Positions 59,679 to 64,000 of a DNA stretch of 64,000 nt are shown piece by piece. The stretch comes from Polyangiaceae bacterium (GTDB lineage: Bacteria > Myxococcota_A > Polyangia > Polyangiales > Polyangiaceae). The notes beneath the pieces were generated by a model. The model did no database searches. It saw nothing but the letters and a program-made list of their open reading frames with translations, and was not told the origin of the DNA. Position 1 is the first letter of the stretch, and each line of letters begins with the position of its first letter. The stretch covers positions 496,001 to 560,000 of the forward strand of contig JACKEB010000013.1 in NCBI GenBank assembly GCA_020633205.1. The letters run 5' to 3'. Position numbers and translations under genes: made by a program.

Positions 59679-61232
59679 ATGTCACAATCGCGCGTTGCTT
59701 CCGTAGAATCCCAATCCAGGCTTTCCACATCGTCTCGCTCCCCTCGGTTTGGGGGTGAGGTGCCGCGTTCGCCGCTATCCAAGGGCGTACGGCGCTTCGG
59801 GGCCGGCGCGCTGCTCGGCTCGGTGCTGGTGCTCGGAGTGAGCGCGTGTGGCGGCGCGCAGAACGGCCAGCAGGGCAACCTCGCGGACTCGACGGCGATT
59901 GGCAAGAACCGCTGCGCGGATGCCGCGACCAACCAATTGCGCCCGTTCATCGTGGAGTGGGACGCGACGGACCTCGCGAGCTTCGAGGCCAAGGCGGCGC
60001 GCGACATCGTGTTCGTGAAGTACGAAGGCTGCGAGCTGACGGTGCTCGAAGGCTGCAGCGATGCTGGCGTCCCCGGCAAGTATGGGCGGTATCAGCCACC
60101 GCAGTTCACCAGCGGTACCCTCGAGGGCTTCGAGATCAAGAACGAGGACGAGCTGTATGCGAAGCTCCCGCTGGGCGTCGCAACGTTCGGCGGACGCTTG
60201 TCCATGGGTGAGAGCCTGAAGCTGAACTACTACGTTACGGGCACTGCAAGCGCCTCTCGTGAGAGCATAAGCCGTGGGGAAATTGAAGCGAACCCGAAGT
60301 GCGCTCAGGCGACGCACTTCGTCTCCAGCTACAACCTCGGCGCCTTCGAGCTCGACAGCCAGAAGTCGACTGAAGCGTCCGCCGATGTTGGGGTGGGGAA
60401 CATCGGGGGCGGTGGAGAGCACAAGCGCGACGAGAAGAACCTGAAGCGCGGCGGCGAGATGGAAGACTGCAAAACCCAGGCGCAGCGCGCCTGTCGCGTG
60501 CCGATCCGCGTGGTGCTCCAAGAGCTTGGCGCCGGTGCGGAGGCGGGAGACGCGAAGCTCGGGGTTGCGGCACCCCCGGCTCCACCGCCGGTCGACCAGA
60601 CTCCGGAAGGTCAGGCGCGCACTCTACGCTTCGAAGCCAACAAGAAGCGCGACAACGGCGATGGCGCAGGCTGCTTGGCGGACCTGGAGCGCGCCGACAA
60701 GCTCGACCCCCACGGCGCCGACAAGGGCGCGGAGTACACCAAGGCGGTGTGCGAGATGCTGGCTGGCATGTGCGAGACCGGAAAGAAGCACATGCGTGAG
60801 TTCCTCGCGGCACAAGACACGGGACGCAAGAAGACGGACAAGGAGCTGGATCAGCAGGTGAGCGGCTCCGCCAACACCTACTGTCCGGCGTCTCGCGGTG
60901 GCACCCCCCAAGAGCAAATCACCCGTGCGATGAGCGCCATCGGACAGGCTCAGCAGCGGGGCGAGACCGCGCGCTGCATCGAGGAGGCAGAGGCCATCGA
61001 GAAGCTGATCCCCACGCTTCCGATGCCGAAGCATCTGCCCCCGCGCGCAACCGCCAACGCCGTACTGAGCCAGGCTGCGATGTGCCTCCAAGCTGCCGGC
61101 AAGTGTGACGACGCAAAGAAGTGGTACACCAAGTACTACGAGGCCCAGTTCAAGGGCACGATGTCCGACGCCGAGTACGCGAAGGTGCTCAAGCAGTCCG
61201 TGGATGCGTTCGGCCAACGCTGCACCAAGTGA
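59679..61232 (+). CDS. Lipoprotein with helical repeat tail, unknown
   Basis: 517 residues from the ATG at 59679. Signal with VLGVSACGG and C57 as the likely lipid site (long n-region). Domain 1 (about 75-290) has a DATDLASFEAKAARDIVFVK start and AFELDSQKSTEASADVGVGN, a pattern seen in myxobacterial putative lipoproteins. Domain 2 (about 315-515) is helical with paired cysteines and TPR-like spacing (AGCLADLERADKLDPHGADK, then MCETGKKHMREFLAAQDTGR and CLQAAGKCDDAKKWYTKYYE). Probably an outer-membrane lipoprotein scaffold. It is followed by a strong terminator. Confidence 0.7.
   Translation: MSQSRVASVESQSRLSTSSRSPRFGGEVPRSPLSKGVRRFGAGALLGSVLVLGVSACGGAQNGQQGNLADSTAIGKNRCADAATNQLRPFIVEWDATDLASFEAKAARDIVFVKYEGCELTVLEGCSDAGVPGKYGRYQPPQFTSGTLEGFEIKNEDELYAKLPLGVATFGGRLSMGESLKLNYYVTGTASASRESISRGEIEANPKCAQATHFVSSYNLGAFELDSQKSTEASADVGVGNIGGGGEHKRDEKNLKRGGEMEDCKTQAQRACRVPIRVVLQELGAGAEAGDAKLGVAAPPAPPPVDQTPEGQARTLRFEANKKRDNGDGAGCLADLERADKLDPHGADKGAEYTKAVCEMLAGMCETGKKHMREFLAAQDTGRKKTDKELDQQVSGSANTYCPASRGGTPQEQITRAMSAIGQAQQRGETARCIEEAEAIEKLIPTLPMPKHLPPRATANAVLSQAAMCLQAAGKCDDAKKWYTKYYEAQFKGTMSDAEYAKVLKQSVDAFGQRCTK
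60272..60283 (+). repeat. CCNNGGGGAAAT motif copy 6
   Basis: CCGTGGGGAAAT in the helical-repeat lipoprotein gene, same direction as the gene. Confidence 0.8.
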
Positions 61233-61272
61233 ATTGTTGTTTGTTCTCGCCTCCCGGGCGCGAATACCCGCA

Positions 61273-61303
61273 AATCCCGCCCCTGAGTTCCGGGGCGGGG
61301 TTT
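61273..61303 (+). terminator. Rho-independent terminator
   Basis: AATCCCGCCCC (61273-61283) pairs with GGGGCGGGGTTT (61292-61303) around an 8-base loop; TTTCGTC follows. It lies 41 bases after the lipoprotein stop. Confidence 0.8.
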
Positions 61304-61327
61304 CGTCGCACATTCCCTTGGTCTCCG

Positions 61328-61347
61328 AAGTAGAACACGTTCTACTT
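61328..61347. promoter_or_regulatory. Palindromic operator upstream of nitronate monooxygenase
   Basis: AAGTAGAAC (61328-61336), AC, GTTCTACTT (61339-61347): a perfect inverted repeat, 9-base arms, 37 bases before the ATG. The core TAGAACnnGTTCTA is the type bound by TetR regulators of KstR class (recalled from mycobacteria). No such regulator is encoded nearby. Confidence 0.8.
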
Positions 61348-61384
61348 TGCTGGTCTCCGCGGGATCGCGGGTACTGGAGGACGG

Positions 61385-62500
61385 ATGAAGACGCAGCTGT
61401 GTCAGGAGTTGGGGATCGAGGTTCCGATCTTTGCGTTCACGCGCAGCCCCAAGGTGGTGATCGAGGTCTCACGCGCCGGCGGGCTCGGTGTGCTGGGCGC
61501 GATTGGTTACACCACGGATGAGTTCGCCGAGACCATCGAGCTCGTCCACAAGGAGCTGAATGGGTTGCCGTTCGGTGTCGACGTGGTCATGCCAGCGGGC
61601 TTCGTTGGAGCAGACAGCGGAGGCATGGCGAGCGCCGCGGAGTATCACCAGATGCTGCCGGAGGAGCACCGGAACTTCCTCAATCAGCTGCTCGCCGAGC
61701 ACAACGTTCCGCCGCTTCCGGAGGGATCCACGGCGGCTCAGGCGATGCAAGGCTGGACCGATCAGGTCAGCAAGAAGCAGGTCGATATCGCGCTGAAGTA
61801 TCCCATCAAGCTGATTGCCAACGCCTTGGGCCCGCCGCCGAAGGAGGTGATCGACCTCGCGCATCAGCACGGCGTCAAAGTGGCGGCCCTCACCGGCAAG
61901 GTGAAGCACGCCAAGAAGCAGGTCGAAGCGGGCGTCGACATCATCATCGCCCAGGGTACGGAGGCGGGTGGTCACACCGGCGAGGTATCGAGCTTCGTGC
62001 TCACCCCAGCGGTGGTCGAGGCTTTGGCCCCGACACCGGTGTTGCTGGCGGGCGGTGTGGGCAGCGGTTCGCAAGTTGCGGCTGCTCTAGCCATGGGCGC
62101 ACAAGGCTGCTGGCTCGGCTCGCTCTGGCTGACCACGGCGGAGGCCATGGAGTCGGCACCGGTGAAGCAACGGCTGCTCGACGCCGGCTACGACGACACC
62201 TTGCGCTCCAAGGCGGTGAGCGGAAAGCCCGCGCGGCAGCTCAAGACCAAGTGGACCGACGCTTGGGAAGATCCGAAAAATCCCAAGCCGCTACCCATGC
62301 CGCTACAGTTCATGCTGATCGCTGAGGCGCAGTCGCGCATTCATCGCCACGTGGAGGCAACCGGGGACACCACGCTCTTGATGCAGCCAGTCGGGCAAAT
62401 CGTCGGTCGCATGAACGAGGTCAAGCCTGTCGCCGAGGTCATGCGGGAGCTGAAGCAAGGCATGCGCGAAGCGCGCGATCGTCTGAACGCTCTCGGCTGA
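61385..62500 (+). CDS. Nitronate monooxygenase (2-nitropropane dioxygenase family)
   Basis: 371 residues, FMN-dependent TIM-barrel enzyme that oxidises alkyl nitronates. Conserved features: PIFAFTRSPKVVIEVSRAGG, the IIIAQGTEAGGHTGEVSSFV phosphate-binding stretch with the catalytic-histidine region GGHTG, LAGGVGSGSQVAAALAMGAQ and GCWLGSLWLTT. It is preceded by a good palindrome. Similar genes lie in lipid or sterol catabolic regulons in actinobacteria, which fits the operator type. Cytosolic. Confidence 0.93.
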   Translation: MKTQLCQELGIEVPIFAFTRSPKVVIEVSRAGGLGVLGAIGYTTDEFAETIELVHKELNGLPFGVDVVMPAGFVGADSGGMASAAEYHQMLPEEHRNFLNQLLAEHNVPPLPEGSTAAQAMQGWTDQVSKKQVDIALKYPIKLIANALGPPPKEVIDLAHQHGVKVAALTGKVKHAKKQVEAGVDIIIAQGTEAGGHTGEVSSFVLTPAVVEALAPTPVLLAGGVGSGSQVAAALAMGAQGCWLGSLWLTTAEAMESAPVKQRLLDAGYDDTLRSKAVSGKPARQLKTKWTDAWEDPKNPKPLPMPLQFMLIAEAQSRIHRHVEATGDTTLLMQPVGQIVGRMNEVKPVAEVMRELKQGMREARDRLNALG

Positions 62501-62526
62501 GCTCTTCACGCGAGCGCTCGAACGAC

Positions 62527-62564
62527 AAAAGCCCCGGGGTGTTTCCGCGGGGCTTCGTTCTTTT
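62527..62564. terminator. Bidirectional rho-independent terminator
   Basis: AAGCCCCG (62529-62536) pairs with CGGGGCTT (62548-62555); TTTT at 62561-62564 follows on the + strand, and AAAA at 62527-62530 supplies a T-run on the other strand. It lies between the converging nitronate monooxygenase and TerB-like genes. Confidence 0.85.
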
Positions 62565-62605
62565 CGGAGACTTCGCCGCTTGACGGGAGCCCGCGCCAGC
62601 TCGGC

Positions 62606-63040
62606 TTAGGCTTTGGTACCGCGCTCAACCTCGGCGACGATGTCTGCCGCGACGTCCACGTCGATGTCGAGGGCCTCTGCCGTCTCCATGATCAGCTCAC
62701 GCTCGCTGGTGCGGATGATGCCGTCAGCGGCGGTGACTTGAACCGCGAGACTGAGCGCGACGCGCCGCACATTGGGATCCGTCAGGCGCTCCTTCACGCT
62801 GGCGAGGCGGGCTTCCCGACCTTCTGCTTCGAGCTTTTGCTGCATGTTGGCGAAGAACAGATCGAACTTCGCACCGCCAAAGCGCCCATCCGTCAGCGAC
62901 TCGACGCTGGTCTGGAAGTGCTGGCGCTCTTCATCGCTCATCTCCCCGTCAGCGAAGGCGGCCAAGAACATCATCTCGGTGAGCGCCTCGAGCTTCGGGT
63001 CGTCGAAGTCACGGACGAAGGCTGGATCGGTGTGCGCCAT
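62606..63040 (-). CDS. TerB-like (tellurite-resistance/DUF533-type) protein
   Basis: 144 residues from the ATG at 63040. All-helical; repeated acidic motif typical of TerB/DjlA-N domains: MMFLAAFADGEMSDEERQHF and LAVQVTAADGIIRTSERELI (the DG/E positions form metal-binding turns). It is often a regulator or a partner of stress proteins; no tellurite operon is near. Cytosolic. It shares a bidirectional terminator with the neighbour. Confidence 0.85.
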   Translation of the reverse strand: MAHTDPAFVRDFDDPKLEALTEMMFLAAFADGEMSDEERQHFQTSVESLTDGRFGGAKFDLFFANMQQKLEAEGREARLASVKERLTDPNVRRVALSLAVQVTAADGIIRTSERELIMETAEALDIDVDVAADIVAEVERGTKA

Positions 63041-63163
63041 GGCGCGGGAGTATAGCGAGGCCGCCTTGGACACCAATGCCTTTCCGGCCTCGTTCGCCGC
63101 TGTTGTAGCGCTGCGAGGCAGTGCCCTTGTGGCCGCCTTGAACTTTTGCGCTGGGCTTCTCCC

Positions 63164-64000
63164 CTAGACCGCGTCTCGGTGTGGACTGGGGCGCGCCATC
63201 GCCCCGGTCAGGGCGCTCACCAGCTCAGTGGCGTAGCAACCTGAGGGCAGACCGAAGCTGAGGCGCAACGCGTCGCCATCCAGCTCCAGACTGACGTTCT
63301 CGGGGAACACCAAGAGGTCGCGCCGAGTGCCAGGCGCGAGCTTGACGAATGCGCGGGGTGGGGAGTCGAGGCGGAGCGCTGTGATCGCCTGTTGCTCGAG
63401 CTCGCCCGCGGCCGCGTCTGCCGCGACCATCTTGGGGCCAGCCATCGGACCCGTGGGCAGGATGTCTTTGGTCTCCCAGCGCTCACGCTCTGCCTCGACA
63501 TCGGCGACCCTGAAGTGCTTGCCGGTGTTCGCCAGGCGAACCACCTCCCCGAGCAGCGCTTGTTCGAAGCCGACTTCGCGGCGCGCGCTCAAGTAGCGGT
63601 TGAAGGCCTCCGACTGCAGCACGCTCGCGTAGAGGCGTGGCTGAAAACCTCGGCCCTTGGCGCCCTTCTTCAACCAGAAAAGCGCGCGCCCCAGGTTCTG
63701 CCCGTTGATACCGAAGCGCTGGGGGCCGAAGTAGTTGAAGTAGCCGTGTGAGCCGAGCGCCGCGCTGAGCGCGCCCCAGCGACCTTGCCAGTCCGGGTCG
63801 CAGCCCAATAGCCGCAACTGGAAACGATTCCCAAGAAGGTGCCCGGTGCGTAGCTTGTTCGTGTGGCGTGTTACCTCGAGGATCCGCACGCCGTCTGGGA
63901 GCTGCCAGGTCTCTGGTGCCTTCGCCGACTCGGGGACGCTGACCCACTGGCGCGTTACCGCGTTCTTGTCCTTCAGCCCTGCCGTGCCGATCTCGCCCTC
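63164..64000 (-). CDS. truD: tRNA pseudouridine synthase D, 5' part outside window
   Basis: At least 278 residues; the frame stays open to the window edge. It makes pseudouridine 13 in tRNA-Glu and others. Near the edge GTAGLKDKNAVTRQWVS contains the catalytic aspartate (GLKD). RILEVTRHTNKLRTGHLLGN, NYFGPQRFGINGQNLGRALF and the C-terminal YATELVSALTG are family signatures. The missing part is about 70 residues. Cytosolic. Confidence 0.96.
   Translation of the reverse strand, partial: EGEIGTAGLKDKNAVTRQWVSVPESAKAPETWQLPDGVRILEVTRHTNKLRTGHLLGNRFQLRLLGCDPDWQGRWGALSAALGSHGYFNYFGPQRFGINGQNLGRALFWLKKGAKGRGFQPRLYASVLQSEAFNRYLSARREVGFEQALLGEVVRLANTGKHFRVADVEAERERWETKDILPTGPMAGPKMVAADAAAGELEQQAITALRLDSPPRAFVKLAPGTRRDLLVFPENVSLELDGDALRLSFGLPSGCYATELVSALTGAMARPSPHRDAV

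Overview
The window looks like chromosomal DNA of a myxobacterium, probably Polyangia/Sorangiineae-like. It is GC-rich and almost fully coding. It encodes a secreted beta-helix protein ending in a MYXO-CTERM-type tail, a DUF2378 (TIGR02265) protein typical of myxobacteria, many lipoproteins with long Ala/Pro/Lys/Gly-rich spacers, and many orphan Cys-rich secreted proteins. No tRNA, rRNA, transposase, phage gene or CRISPR array was seen. Both ends are cut: an asparagine synthetase at the left and TruD at the right.

Layout. 1-6.0 kb is a rightward polysaccharide-modification operon: amidotransferase, adenylate-forming ligase, PrmC-like methyltransferase, acyl carrier protein, nucleotide-sugar dehydrogenase and 4-epimerase. 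It ends in a 393-base hairpin-rich gap. 6.4-13.7 kb holds the MYXO-CTERM protein, a membrane-anchored nuclease-like protein, a SprT/DUF2786 protein, an S1-domain RNA-binding protein and two redox proteins, one a three-domain glutaredoxin-rhodanese fusion. 13.7-19 kb holds a thioesterase, an ArsR-methyltransferase regulator and metH. 19.8-25.3 kb holds a phosphoesterase and a second exopolysaccharide cluster (exosortase-system-like glycosyltransferase plus deacetylase), then an esterase and a DedA-like protein. 25.3-28.1 kb holds a DTW-domain tRNA-modification protein fused to a degenerate exonuclease-like domain, a cupin and a SUFU-domain protein.

28.1-36.1 kb is the most unusual segment. Four leftward genes are joined by 4-base ATGA overlaps: an asparaginase-like lipoprotein, a CPA-type cation/proton antiporter, a giant antiporter/coiled-coil/ATPase fusion, and an MscS-type channel. 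This looks like one coupled envelope ion-homeostasis system that I do not recognise from the literature.

36-42 kb holds an HD protein, an L,D-transpeptidase, a glutaredoxin-fold protein without cysteines, a methyltransferase, a deazaflavin-type oxidoreductase and a DUF218-like lipoprotein. 42.3-45.1 kb is a tandem family of Cys-rich lipoproteins: one 3' remnant and two full copies. 45-64 kb is mainly metabolism and maintenance: two acyl-CoA dehydrogenases (one with a TetR regulator and a clear operator), MutH, peroxiredoxin, radical SAM protein, DUF885 peptidase, glutathione reductase, nitronate monooxygenase (with its own palindromic operator), TerB and TruD.

A 12-base motif, CCNNGGGGAAAT, occurs at least six times on the + strand and was not found on the - strand, whichever way the host gene runs. 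This is the behaviour expected of a replichore-polarity signal.
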